In this document: one piece after another, positions 8,742-17,236 of the stretch
Layout of the letters: every line of letters starts with the position of its first letter
How positions within the stretch are numbered: position 1 is the first letter of the stretch
Origin: Plantibacter elymi (nom. nud.)
GTDB lineage: Bacteria; Actinomycetota; Actinomycetes; Actinomycetales; Microbacteriaceae
Assembly: GCF_900177795.1 (NCBI RefSeq)
Contig: NZ_FXWJ01000005.1
Coordinates: forward strand, 62,001 to 126,000
DNA length: 64,000 nt
Direction of reading: 5' to 3'
Notes under the pieces: model-generated
What the model was told of the DNA's origin: nothing
The model's input: only the letters and a program-made list of their open reading frames with translations
Databases searched by the model: none
Translations under genes and position numbers: made by a program

Positions 8742-9914
8742 CTACTGCTCCTGCAGCTGAGCGGCGACACTCCGAGCGTCGTCGACGCCGTCGAACTCGT
8801 GGATCCGCACGCCCTGCACGACGCGGTTCACCGTGCCGCTCGGGAACGGGTTGTCCGGGGTCGCACCGAGCTGCAGCGAGTAGGACAGGCCGAGCAGCTG
8901 GGCCACGAGCACGTAGCCGATCGCGAGCTGCGCGTCGTCCAGGCCGGCGAGCTCGGGCAGCACCCAGTCGTACGCCGTGGCGCCGTCGACCGGCTCGGAG
9001 GAGATCGCGATCACGCGCTCCGGCGACAGCGTCGCGCGCAGTTCGGTGACGATGTCGAGGTCGTACCGCCGCGTGTACGGATCGGACGACAGGTAGACGA
9101 CGACGAGCGTGCTGTCGTCGACGACCGCCTTCGGTCCGTGACGGAACCCGAGCGCCGAGTCGTAGTAGGTGACGATCCGTCCGGCGGTCAGCTCGAGCAA
9201 CTTGAGCGCCGACTCGCGGGCCAGACCGGTGAGCGGGCCGCTACCGATGTAGACGACGCGTTCGCACCCTTCGTTGGCGAGCGCGCGGATGTCCACCTCG
9301 CGCTGGTCGAGGATCGTCGTCGCTCCGGCCGCGAGCGCCTGCACCGCGGCGTCGTCAGCACCGCCGAGGATGAGGAGGACCGAGAGCAGCATCGAGCTGA
9401 AGCTCGACGTCATCGCGAAGCCCTCGTCGTTCGACCGCAGGGGCATGAGGACGGTGAGCGACGAGGCGCGGTCGTGGTGGCGTCGGTACAGCTCGCCGGT
9501 CTCGTCGCACGTGATCACGAGGTGGTGCACCTCGGCGAGTGACTGGTCGGCGAGTTCCGTCGCAGCCACGCTCTCGGGGCTGTTGCCGGAGCGCGCGAAC
9601 GACACGAGGAGCAGCGGGACGTCCTCGGCGAACGACTCCTGCGGGTTGGAGACGATGTCGGTGGTCGCGACGGCGTCGATCCGGCGACGGAGCGTCCGGG
9701 TCAGGGCCGGTGCCGCGATCTCGCCGATGAAGGCCGAGGTCCCCGCCCCGGTCAGGACGATGCGCAGCTCGGGCCGTGCCAGAAGCGGCGCGAGGAACGC
9801 GTCGATCTCCTCGCGGCGGGCGGCGATCACCGTCGACGCCTCGAGCCAGACGTCGGGCTGCTGGGTGATCTCGCGGACGGTGGCTTCCGAACCGACGATG
9901 GTGGTGATGGACAC
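8742..9914 (-). CDS. AgaS-like SIS-domain aldose-ketose isomerase/deaminase
   Basis: 390 residues with two SIS domains (about 45-190 and 215-370). IVLTGAGTSAFIGE binds the sugar phosphate in the first; VVYIGSGPLTGLARESALKL and FRHGPKA in the second match AgaS/GlmS-type sugar isomerases. AgaS members deaminate and isomerise galactosamine-6-phosphate or glucosamine-6-phosphate. Start GTG at 9914 has AGGAG 6 nt upstream; the longer frame upstream is a shadow of the permease gene. A 116-bp gap separates it from the permease stop at 10031, in which I see no hairpin. Confidence 0.82.
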   Translation of the reverse strand: MSITTIVGSEATVREITQQPDVWLEASTVIAARREEIDAFLAPLLARPELRIVLTGAGTSAFIGEIAAPALTRTLRRRIDAVATTDIVSNPQESFAEDVPLLLVSFARSGNSPESVAATELADQSLAEVHHLVITCDETGELYRRHHDRASSLTVLMPLRSNDEGFAMTSSFSSMLLSVLLILGGADDAAVQALAAGATTILDQREVDIRALANEGCERVVYIGSGPLTGLARESALKLLELTAGRIVTYYDSALGFRHGPKAVVDDSTLVVVYLSSDPYTRRYDLDIVTELRATLSPERVIAISSEPVDGATAYDWVLPELAGLDDAQLAIGYVLVAQLLGLSYSLQLGATPDNPFPSGTVNRVVQGVRIHEFDGVDDARSVAAQLQEQ

Positions 9915-10030
9915 GGGTTGCTCCTGGGGTGGGTCGAGGTGACGAGGGGGAGTTGCGAGGTATCGATGTTGGTTGAGCGTTCGACGCGCGCGCGGCGATG
10001 GACGTGATCCTGCCACGCCGGGATCGGCGC

Positions 10031-10927
10031 CTACCCCTTGAGGCCTGAGAAGGTCATGGTCGCCACGAACTGCTTCTGGGCGAAGAGGAAGAACACGATC
10101 AGCGGGAGCGTGGCGACGACGTTGCCGGCCATGAGGAGCGCCCAGTCGGTGCGGCGCGCGCCCTGGAAGTTCGTGATGCCGAGCTGCAGCGTGAAGGCCT
10201 GGTCGTTGTTGATCGCGATGAGCGGCCAGACGAGGTCGTTCCACGAGCCCAGCAGGGTGAAGATCGCGAGCGTCGCCAGTGCGGGCTTCGCGAGCGGCAG
10301 GATCACCCGGAAGAACACCTGGAGTCGGGTGCAGCCGTCGATGAGCGCGGCCTCTTCGAGCTCCGCCGGCAGCGACAGGAAGAACTGCCGCATGAGGAAG
10401 ATGCCGAACGCGGACGCCAGCCACGGCACGATCGCCGCCCCGAGGCTGTCGATGAGCCCGATCCGGGAGAACAGGATGTAGGTCGGGATCATGAGCAGCT
10501 GCGTCGGGATCATGATCGTCGCGACGATCATGAGGAAGCCCATCGTCTTCCCGCGGAACTTCAGGCGCGCGAACCCGTAGCCGGCGAGCGAGCAGAGCAC
10601 GAGGTGGGACAGGACCGCGACCGTCGACACGATGACGGTGTTGCCGAGCCAGAGCAGGATGTTCGACTCGGAGAACAGCTTCGCGAACCCGTCGAAGGTG
10701 ATGTGCGACGGGAGGATACGAGGCGGGTAGGTGTTGATCTCCGACTCCGGCGTCACCGAGGTGATGAACATCTGCACGAACGGGATGGCGAAGATGATCG
10801 CGATCGGTGCGAGCACGAAGTGCCAGGGGCTGAAGCGCCGACGCGTGCGTCGTTCGGCGGGCGGAGCGGTCACGGACGACTTGCCGGCGGCGGCGTCACC
10901 GCGTGGCGGGGTGGTCAGGACGGTCAT
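10031..10927 (-). CDS. ABC sugar transporter permease, MalG type
   Basis: 298 residues with about six membrane helices; the first follows RFSPWHFVLAPIAIIFAIPF. The EAA loop reads EEAALIDGCTRLQVFFRVIL, the site that docks the cytoplasmic ATPase. No ATPase gene is present here, so a shared MsiK-type ATPase elsewhere probably serves the importer. The start overlaps the stop of the partner permease gene (TGATG), indicating translational coupling. CUT1 family, importing an oligosaccharide or glycoside. Confidence 0.88.
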   Translation of the reverse strand: MTVLTTPPRGDAAAGKSSVTAPPAERRTRRRFSPWHFVLAPIAIIFAIPFVQMFITSVTPESEINTYPPRILPSHITFDGFAKLFSESNILLWLGNTVIVSTVAVLSHLVLCSLAGYGFARLKFRGKTMGFLMIVATIMIPTQLLMIPTYILFSRIGLIDSLGAAIVPWLASAFGIFLMRQFFLSLPAELEEAALIDGCTRLQVFFRVILPLAKPALATLAIFTLLGSWNDLVWPLIAINNDQAFTLQLGITNFQGARRTDWALLMAGNVVATLPLIVFFLFAQKQFVATMTFSGLKG

Positions 10928-11886
10928 CAGAATGCCTCCACGTTGGAACGGCGGGAGTACAGGACGACACCGATCGTGGCGATGAGTGTCACCACGAACA
11001 GCCCGTAGGCGACCGCGGAACCGTACCCGAACTGCAACTGTTTGAACGCCGCGTCCCAGAGGTAGAACACGATCGTCTGGGTGGCGCCGAGCGGGCCGCC
11101 CCTGGTGGTGGTGTACACGAGGTCGAACAGCTGGATCGCCTGGATGAACTGCCAGATGGCGACGAACACGGTGACCGGCCCGAGCTGCGGGAAGGTGATG
11201 CGCCAGAAGGACTGCCACGCGTTCGCACCGTCGATCCGCGCGGCCTCGAGCAGTTCGGAGGGGATGTCCTGCAGCGCCGCCAGGTAGATGACGGTCGTGA
11301 AGGCCGCCTGCCCCCAGAGCGACATGATCGTGATGACGACCATCGCCTGCCCCTGGTCTTCGAGCCAGCCCTGCGCCGGGAGTCCGAGGAACCGGAACAC
11401 GGTGTTGAGCAGCCCGAACTGCGGGTTGAAGAGGTACGTCGTGAGGATGCCGGTCGCGGCCGCGGAGGCGACGAAGGGGACGAAGATCGCCGTGCGGTAG
11501 ACGCCGATGAAGCGGATCCGGCGGTTGAGCGCGACGGCGAGGAAGAGTCCGAGCCCGAGCGAGGCGGGGACGAACAGCAGCGTGTAGACGACCGTGTGGA
11601 TGACGGCCGCCTGCAGCTCGTCGTTGCCGATCATGCTGGCGTAGTTGTCCAGCCCGACCTGCTCCGGCTCGCTGAAGCCGTCCCACTTCTGGAGCGACAG
11701 GAAGAACGCCCAGATCGCGGGGAAGATCGACAGGCCCAGCACGATGAGCATGGCCGGGGCGACGAATCCCCACCCGGTGAGGTTGTCGCGGAGTCGGTTC
11801 TTGGCTCGCCGGGGCGGAGCCGGGAGGCGTTCGGGTCGCTCCGGCTCCGTCCTGGGGGTCGTGTCGCGTCCGGCGACCGTGGACAT
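10927..11886 (-). CDS. ABC sugar transporter permease, MalF type
   Basis: 319 residues, about six helices, beginning after a charged proline-rich N-terminus with DNLTGWGFVAPAMLIVLGLS. EAA loop LEAARIDGANAWQSFWRITF. It pairs with the MalG-type permease to form the membrane channel of a CUT1 importer. The ATG at 11886 overlaps the stop of the binding-protein gene by TGATG. The larger frame running upstream is antisense and shadow sequence. Confidence 0.88.
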   Translation of the reverse strand: MSTVAGRDTTPRTEPERPERLPAPPRRAKNRLRDNLTGWGFVAPAMLIVLGLSIFPAIWAFFLSLQKWDGFSEPEQVGLDNYASMIGNDELQAAVIHTVVYTLLFVPASLGLGLFLAVALNRRIRFIGVYRTAIFVPFVASAAATGILTTYLFNPQFGLLNTVFRFLGLPAQGWLEDQGQAMVVITIMSLWGQAAFTTVIYLAALQDIPSELLEAARIDGANAWQSFWRITFPQLGPVTVFVAIWQFIQAIQLFDLVYTTTRGGPLGATQTIVFYLWDAAFKQLQFGYGSAVAYGLFVVTLIATIGVVLYSRRSNVEAF

Positions 11887-13241
11887 CAGTCCTCCGCCAG
11901 GGCGTCGTCGGCGGTCTTCGCGGCGTCCTCGAGGGCCTGCTTCGGGTCGCCCTGGCCCTGCAGCACCGAGGAGATCGCCTTGCCGATGGCCTCCGACAGG
12001 CCGACGTAGCCGGGCACCGTCGGACGGGCCTGCTTGGCGTTCACGCCGTTCTCGGCCATCACGTCGAGGCCGGGCAGCTGCTCGACCTGCGCCTGGAACT
12101 CGGGGGTGTCGATCTCGCTCGAGCGCAGCGGGAGGTTGCCGTAGGCGACGTTCCACTTGAGGTCCTGCTCCGAGTCGGTGAGCCACTTCGTGAACTCGTA
12201 CGCCCAGTACTCGCGGTTCTTGTCCTTGTGGTCGAACAGCGCCCAGACGTCGGGGCCGGAGACGGTCTGGTGGTCGCCGTCGGTGCCGGGGAGGACGGTG
12301 ACGCCGTACTTCGTGCCCTTCGTCTGCAGCGTCGACAGCTGCCACGGACCGGAGGTGATCATGCCGATGCGGTCGCTTGCGAAGAGGTCGCCGAACTTGG
12401 TGTCGGTCTGGTCGAGGTAGACGCTCTTGTCGTCGACCGCCATGTCGCGGAGGAAGGTCAGTGCGTCGACGCCCGCATCCGAGGCGAACTCGGCCGTCTT
12501 GGCGTCGTCGGAGATGATCGACCCGCCGTTCTGCCAGAGGTGCGGCCAGAACTGCCAGGTCGTCTCCTCGCTGCCGGAGACCGAGTACGCGTAGCCGTAG
12601 GTGTTCGTCGCCGGGTCGGTGAGCTGCTTCGACGCCTCGCGGAAGTCGTCCCAGGTCCAGTCGGCCGTGGGGTAGTCGACGCCGGCCGCATCGAACACGG
12701 TCGTGTTGTAGAGGAGGGAGATGTTGTCGACCACGGCGGGGAAGCCGATCGTCTTCTCGCCGGTCGGCTGCACCGTCTTGCGGGCCGCCTCGGAGAACTC
12801 GTCCCACTTCACGTCGGGCTCGGCCACCTGGTCGGTGATGTCGAGGGTGCGGCCGGACGCCTCGAGCCGGCTCGCCCAGGAGCCGAAGGCGTACGAGACG
12901 TCGGGGTAGTTGCCGCCCGCGAAGCTCGCGGAGAGCTTCTGCAGGAGGTCCTCCGTGGACGGCGCGCCCGAGGACACGTCGATGGTCACGTTGGGGTGCA
13001 GCTTCTCGAAGTCGTCGACGAGACCGGTGAGGATCTGCTGTGCGGCGTCGGCCTGCCCGGTCCAGAAGGTGAGCTTCACCTTCGCGTCCTTGTCGAGCGT
13101 GGTGGCGCCGGAGGATCCGCCGGCGCACCCGGAGAGCGCGAGCGCTCCGGCGGCGAGGACGGCGGTCGCGGTGATGAGGCGACGTGCCCGGCGGGCGTGC
13201 GGTGAGGTGGAAGCGTGGATCGTGGAACGGGGTGGGAACAT
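11886..13241 (-). CDS. ABC sugar transporter extracellular binding lipoprotein
   Basis: 451 residues. A twin-arginine-like/basic N-terminus leads into a hydrophobic stretch and the lipobox ALSGC (Cys39), so it is membrane-anchored on the outside. VKLTFWTGQADAAQQILTGL is the usual start of a solute-binding protein family 1 domain. Start ATG at 13241 has GGAG about 10 nt upstream. It follows the GH4 gene by 62 bp and precedes both permeases, the normal order of CUT1 operons. It delivers a glycoside, probably the substrate of the GH4 enzyme. Confidence 0.88.
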   Translation of the reverse strand: MFPPRSTIHASTSPHARRARRLITATAVLAAGALALSGCAGGSSGATTLDKDAKVKLTFWTGQADAAQQILTGLVDDFEKLHPNVTIDVSSGAPSTEDLLQKLSASFAGGNYPDVSYAFGSWASRLEASGRTLDITDQVAEPDVKWDEFSEAARKTVQPTGEKTIGFPAVVDNISLLYNTTVFDAAGVDYPTADWTWDDFREASKQLTDPATNTYGYAYSVSGSEETTWQFWPHLWQNGGSIISDDAKTAEFASDAGVDALTFLRDMAVDDKSVYLDQTDTKFGDLFASDRIGMITSGPWQLSTLQTKGTKYGVTVLPGTDGDHQTVSGPDVWALFDHKDKNREYWAYEFTKWLTDSEQDLKWNVAYGNLPLRSSEIDTPEFQAQVEQLPGLDVMAENGVNAKQARPTVPGYVGLSEAIGKAISSVLQGQGDPKQALEDAAKTADDALAED

Positions 13242-13303
13242 CGGTGGTCGTCTCCTGTGTCGATCGTTCGGGAAGGATTCGGTTCGGCGGTGCTTCGGGT
13301 CGG

Positions 13304-14620
13304 TCAGAGGCGGTCGGCGGGGATGATCTCCCGCAGAGGCTCCGGCAGCAGCTCGCCGTGCGCGGCGACGAGGTCGTTGCACAGCTCCCAGATCTGCTCG
13401 GGCGTGAGGGTGGACGAGGCGTTCGGGTCCATGAGGACCGCCTGCCGGATGAGGGTCGGGTTGCCGGTGCGGGCGGCCTCGATCGTGAGTTCCGCGACGG
13501 AGACGTACGGGCGGTTGAGCGCGGCGCACTGCACGGGCAGGGCGCCCATGGGCTGCGGGACGATGCCGTTCCCGTCGACCTGGACGGGGACCTCGACGAC
13601 GGCGCCCTGCGGCAGGTTGTCGATGAGGCCGCGGTTGACGACGTTCCCGTGGATGAGGCGCGGGGTGTCGGTCACGAGGGAGTGGATGAGCTGCGGGGCG
13701 TACTCGCTCGCCTCGTCCTCGAGCGTCAGCGGGGTCCCGGCGGCGAGAGCGGCCTTCGTCGCCTCGAACTCCGCGACGTTCTCCTCGCTGATGCCGAGGT
13801 ACTCGAGCGGCTGGAGGCGGAACCGCTCGACCTGCTCGGGGGAGCGGAGGAACCATGACAGGTACTCGGAGGAGTGCTCGCTCGTCTCGGTCGGGTAGTA
13901 GCCGATGCGGCGGAACATCTCGACGCGCACGCGGCGGCTGAGCTCCGGGTCCTCGCGGATGCGGTCGCGCAGGGCCGGGTAGAGGTCGCGGCCCTCGTGG
14001 GTCCACTCGAGCAACCACGACTGGTGGTTGACGCCGGCTGCACGGTAGCTCGTGCCCTCGATCGGCACGCCGACGAGTTCGCAGAGGTCGTTCACCGTCC
14101 AGAACACGCTGTGGCAGAGGCCGATCGCGCTGATGTCGGGGGCGACGACCGACGCCCACCAGATGTTCATCGCCATCGGGTTGGTGTAGTTCAGCAGGTG
14201 GGCGTCGGGGCAGATCTCCCGCATGTCGGCGGTCAGCGCCGAGAGCAACGGGAAGGTGCGGAGGGCGCGGAAGACGCCGCCGACGCCGGTGGTGTCACCG
14301 ATGGTCTGCAGGAGGCCGCGGGCCGCCGGGATCTCGAGGTCGGAGACGGTCGCGCGGATGCCGCCGACCTGGACCATGTTGATCACGAAGTCCGCGCCGG
14401 CGAGGGCGCGACGACGGTCGGACTCCGCGGAGATCGTCGCCCGGCCGTCGAGGCGCTCGTCGACGTGGCGGGCGGTGCCCTCGGCCACCGCGAGGCGTTC
14501 GGGGTCGATGTCGTGCAGGACGATCTCGAGGCCGGCGAGGTCGCGGTAGCGGAGGAGGTCGGCGATGAGTTGGCGGGTGAAGACGACGCTGCCCGCCCCG
14601 ATGAAAGTCACTCGTGTCAT
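13304..14620 (-). CDS. melA: GH4 alpha-galactosidase-type glycosidase
   Basis: 438 residues. N-terminal Rossmann motif FIGAGSVVFTRQ binds NAD+. NPM at 147-149, CHS at 169-171 and a further His at 199 match GH4 enzymes, which use NAD+ and a Mn2+ ion held by Cys and His and act by oxidation-elimination. The CHS triplet is the form found in MelA alpha-galactosidases rather than phospho-glycosidases. Cytoplasmic; it would cleave the imported sugar. ATG at 14620 is chosen; GATGAT lies 6 nt before it, possibly a leaderless start. First gene of the operon, divergent from the DeoR gene. Given the amino-sugar genes downstream, an alpha-linked GalNAc or GlcN substrate is possible. Confidence 0.82.
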   Translation of the reverse strand: MTRVTFIGAGSVVFTRQLIADLLRYRDLAGLEIVLHDIDPERLAVAEGTARHVDERLDGRATISAESDRRRALAGADFVINMVQVGGIRATVSDLEIPAARGLLQTIGDTTGVGGVFRALRTFPLLSALTADMREICPDAHLLNYTNPMAMNIWWASVVAPDISAIGLCHSVFWTVNDLCELVGVPIEGTSYRAAGVNHQSWLLEWTHEGRDLYPALRDRIREDPELSRRVRVEMFRRIGYYPTETSEHSSEYLSWFLRSPEQVERFRLQPLEYLGISEENVAEFEATKAALAAGTPLTLEDEASEYAPQLIHSLVTDTPRLIHGNVVNRGLIDNLPQGAVVEVPVQVDGNGIVPQPMGALPVQCAALNRPYVSVAELTIEAARTGNPTLIRQAVLMDPNASSTLTPEQIWELCNDLVAAHGELLPEPLREIIPADRL

Positions 14621-14624
14621 GGAG

Positions 14625-14686
14625 TGATCATCGACTACAGTGATCGAACCGAGCAAGAACTTGATCGGAAATCGATTGAAATGATC
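14625..14686. promoter_or_regulatory. Divergent operator region with four TGATC elements
   Basis: TGATC occurs at 14625, 14641, 14662 and 14682 in the 110-bp gap between melA and the DeoR gene, with the last three spaced 21 and 20 bp, about two helical turns. The last lies in the near-palindrome GAAATGATCACTTTC (14678-14692). It probably contains the DeoR binding sites and both promoters. Confidence 0.5.
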
Positions 14687-14730
14687 ACTTTCGCTGAGCA
14701 GAGCCGTCGGCGACGAGGGAGGGGTTCGCC

Positions 14731-15546
14731 GTGGGAGGACCGACCGCAGCCGAGCTCTCGCGACACGCTCCGTCCGGGAAACGCAGTCAGCGGATGCGCA
14801 CCATCCTCGCGCTCCTCGCGGCGGAGGACGCCGTCGTCTCGATCGACGACCTCACGACCCGGCTCGACGTGTCGGCCCCGACGATTCGGCGCGACCTCGC
14901 CGACCTCGACGACCTCGGTCTCGTCCTCCGGACGCACGGTGGCGCTCGGGCGGTGGAGTCGCGCGACGAGGTGCCCGTACGGTTCCGCGACACGCAGTTC
15001 CGTGAGGCCAAGCGTCGGATCGCCTTGCGCGCGGCGGAGATGATCCCCGCGGGACCGTACGCGATCGCCCTGAGCGGTGGCACCACCACGGCGGCGGTCG
15101 CCAAGGAGCTGAGCAACCGTGCGGAACTGACGATCGTGACGAACTCGCTCACCACGGCGACCGAGATCGCCTCCCGGCCGAACCTGCAGGTGATCATGAC
15201 GGGAGGACTGGTGCGCTCCTCGTCGTTCGAGGCGGTGGGGGCGCTCGCCGAGAACACCTTCAGCGCGATCAACGTGGGCACTGCGATCCTCGGGACCGAC
15301 GGCATCAGTGCGCAGGGCGGTGCGACGACGCACGACGAGCGTGAGGCGCGGACGAACCTCGCGATGGTGCGGCACGCGCAGCGGGTCATCGTGGTCGCCG
15401 ACGGCTCGAAGGTCGGGCGGGTCACGCTCGCGCGCATGGCCGAGTTGGGGCAGATCCACGACCTCGTGACGGACTCCTCCGCCGACCCCGACGAGCTCGA
15501 GCGCCTGGCGGCCGCGGACATCGCCGTCCACGTCGTCGCCCTCTGA
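14731..15546 (+). CDS. DeoR-family sugar-responsive regulator
   Basis: 271 residues. N-terminal winged helix with DDLTTRLDVSAPTIRRDLAD; the C-terminal DeoR sensor domain has IALSGGTTTAAVAKEL, the phosphosugar-binding loop, and VIVVADGSKVGRV. Such proteins repress sugar operons and release DNA on binding a phosphorylated intermediate. GTG start with GGGAGGGG about 8 nt upstream. It is transcribed divergently from the glycoside operon, its presumed target; AgaR-type members control amino-sugar genes, consistent with the AgaS and kinase genes. Confidence 0.85.
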   Translation: MGGPTAAELSRHAPSGKRSQRMRTILALLAAEDAVVSIDDLTTRLDVSAPTIRRDLADLDDLGLVLRTHGGARAVESRDEVPVRFRDTQFREAKRRIALRAAEMIPAGPYAIALSGGTTTAAVAKELSNRAELTIVTNSLTTATEIASRPNLQVIMTGGLVRSSSFEAVGALAENTFSAINVGTAILGTDGISAQGGATTHDEREARTNLAMVRHAQRVIVVADGSKVGRVTLARMAELGQIHDLVTDSSADPDELERLAAADIAVHVVAL

Positions 15547-15572
15547 CCGCTCCATCCCTCCTCTGCGGCTTG

Positions 15573-15697
15573 TGCCAGCGCGGTGCGCTGACGTGAGCGC
15601 GGGCCTCCGACCTGAGCGCTGGTCTCTGGAGGGGCGCGCTCGCGGTTGTGGGGTGCGCCCGTGCCGAGTGGCGCACACTCGCGTCAGCGCACCGCGC
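15573..15697. repeat. Palindromic intergenic repeat family A, copy 3
   Basis: Left arm TGCCAGCGCGGTGCGCTGAC from 15573; right arm GTCAGCGCACCGCGC to 15697, after which the expected TGGCA is replaced, so the outermost pairs are lost. The interior matches copy 1. It lies between the DeoR stop and the YtrA-type regulator. Confidence 0.8.
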
Positions 15698-15757
15698 CGA
15701 CCTCAACCCCACAAATGTCGCGGGCACGGACGGCATTGTTCTAGTACCATTGCAAAC

Positions 15758-16105
15758 ATGTTGTTCCGCGTCGATCCCACCTCCGCGGTCTCGCTCGCCG
15801 AGCAGATCGCGGTGCAGGTGCGCTCCGGTATCGCGACGGGCGCGCTTGCGCCGGGAGAGCGCCTGCCGCCCGCTCGCGACCTCGCCCGAGCACTGCAGAT
15901 CAACATGCACACGGTCCTCCGCGCCTACGGAGAGCTCCGCGACGACGGGCTCATCGGGATGCGTCAGGGCCGCGGTGCGTGGGTGAACGAGGACGCAGCG
16001 CCGGGCCTCGTCCGGGTCAACGAACTCGTCGCCCAGCTCGTCACCGAGGCACGCAAGTTCGGGATCACCCCGAAGGACCTCAGCCGGATGATCGAACGTA
16101 CCTGA
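15758..16105 (+). CDS. Short GntR regulator, YtrA type
   Basis: 115 residues: a GntR winged helix (about 10-75, with LPPARDLARALQINMHTVLR) followed only by two short helices, the size and build of the YtrA subfamily, which lacks a large ligand domain. YtrA members usually repress their own operon together with membrane or ABC-transport genes. TAGTAC 10 nt before the ATG may be the -10 box, giving a very short leader. The downstream membrane protein gene, 80 bp away on the same strand, is the likely cotranscribed partner. Confidence 0.85.
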   Translation: MLFRVDPTSAVSLAEQIAVQVRSGIATGALAPGERLPPARDLARALQINMHTVLRAYGELRDDGLIGMRQGRGAWVNEDAAPGLVRVNELVAQLVTEARKFGITPKDLSRMIERT

Positions 16106-16185
16106 CGATCTCCGACGCCAACCGCACGACCCCGACGGTCGACGACACCGACGATCAGACCACCTCAGCAGCTCAGGGGGAGCAC

Positions 16186-17127
16186 ATGCACGACACCACC
16201 ACGCCGCCACCGGCAGCACCAGCGCGCGGACGGATCATCCTGGCCGGCCTCGCCATGGCCGTCCCGGCGATCGTGATCGCATTCACCCGGTTCGTCTGGG
16301 GCGATGCGCTCCCGGTCGACGTCGCCTCGCACTGGTCGGGCACCGGGGCGCCGGACGACTCCCTACCCGCCGCGGGCGTCTTCCTCGTGACACTGATCAT
16401 CGCGTCCGTCGCCGCGATCTCGACGAGCGTCCTGCTCGCCCTGCCGAAGCCGGACATGCGGACCAAGCGGATGATCCTCCTGTTCCTCGGCATCCTCGCC
16501 GGCATGGCGGCGTCCGTCTGGGTCATCCCCACCTGGCTCACGCTGCAGGCCGGCTCGGTCGACGGCGCCGTCCTCGGCTGGTGGCTCCTCCCGCTCGGGG
16601 CGTGCAGCCTCTGGGGCGTCATCCCCGCCGCGCTGCTGCCCGCCCGACCGGTGTTCGCCGGCGCCGCCGCCCGGCCAGCGCCGATGGAGCTCGGCGAGAC
16701 GGAGGTCGGTGCGTGGAGCCGCAGCCTCACCGCCCTCATGTTCGTGTGGCTGACCGTGATCGTCGTGACCATCGGCGCTGCCGCCTACACGCCTGTCCTC
16801 CTTGGAGGTGAGCCAGGTGCCGCGGTGTTCGGGCTGTCGATCGCCGTTGTCGCCGCCCTGCTCTGCGCCTCCTTCATCCGCCTCCGGGTGAGCGTGGACT
16901 GGCGCGGCCTCCGCGTCGTCTCCCTGTTCGGCATCCCGCTGAAGCGCATGTCCCTCGATCGGATCGACGTCGTCGAAGCCACCGACATCCGCCCCGGCGA
17001 CTGGGGCGGCTGGGGCTACCGGATCATGCCGGGACGCTCGGCCGTCGTGCTGCGCTCCGGTCCCGGGCTCGTCGTCACGAGCACCTCGGGCAAGCAGTTC
17101 GCGATCACGATCGACGACCCCGAGTAA
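16186..17127 (+). CDS. DUF1648-type integral membrane protein
   Basis: 313 residues with about six to seven hydrophobic helices. The first helix and VASHWSGTGAPDDSLP match DUF1648, a domain of unknown function commonly encoded beside YtrA-type GntR genes. After the membrane part, residues from about 225 form a PH-like cytoplasmic region (LRVVSLFGIPLKRMSLDRID). GGGGGAG lies just before the ATG at 16186. The protein may sense or respond to envelope stress with its regulator, but no function is established. Confidence 0.7.
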   Translation: MHDTTTPPPAAPARGRIILAGLAMAVPAIVIAFTRFVWGDALPVDVASHWSGTGAPDDSLPAAGVFLVTLIIASVAAISTSVLLALPKPDMRTKRMILLFLGILAGMAASVWVIPTWLTLQAGSVDGAVLGWWLLPLGACSLWGVIPAALLPARPVFAGAAARPAPMELGETEVGAWSRSLTALMFVWLTVIVVTIGAAAYTPVLLGGEPGAAVFGLSIAVVAALLCASFIRLRVSVDWRGLRVVSLFGIPLKRMSLDRIDVVEATDIRPGDWGGWGYRIMPGRSAVVLRSGPGLVVTSTSGKQFAITIDDPE

Positions 17128-17236
17128 CCCGCCGCACTCCTGCAGGCGCTCGCCGCCCGAGCCGGCTCGCGCGTCTGACGTTGCACCGCGTGACGAACCG
17201 GACGTCGAACCTGTCGTGAAGCCGTACGGTGAATCC

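Noticed and set aside
9915-10030. Terminator or separate promoter between permease and AgaS-like genes
   Set aside because: No convincing hairpin or promoter box in the 116 bp, so I keep the six genes as one operon.
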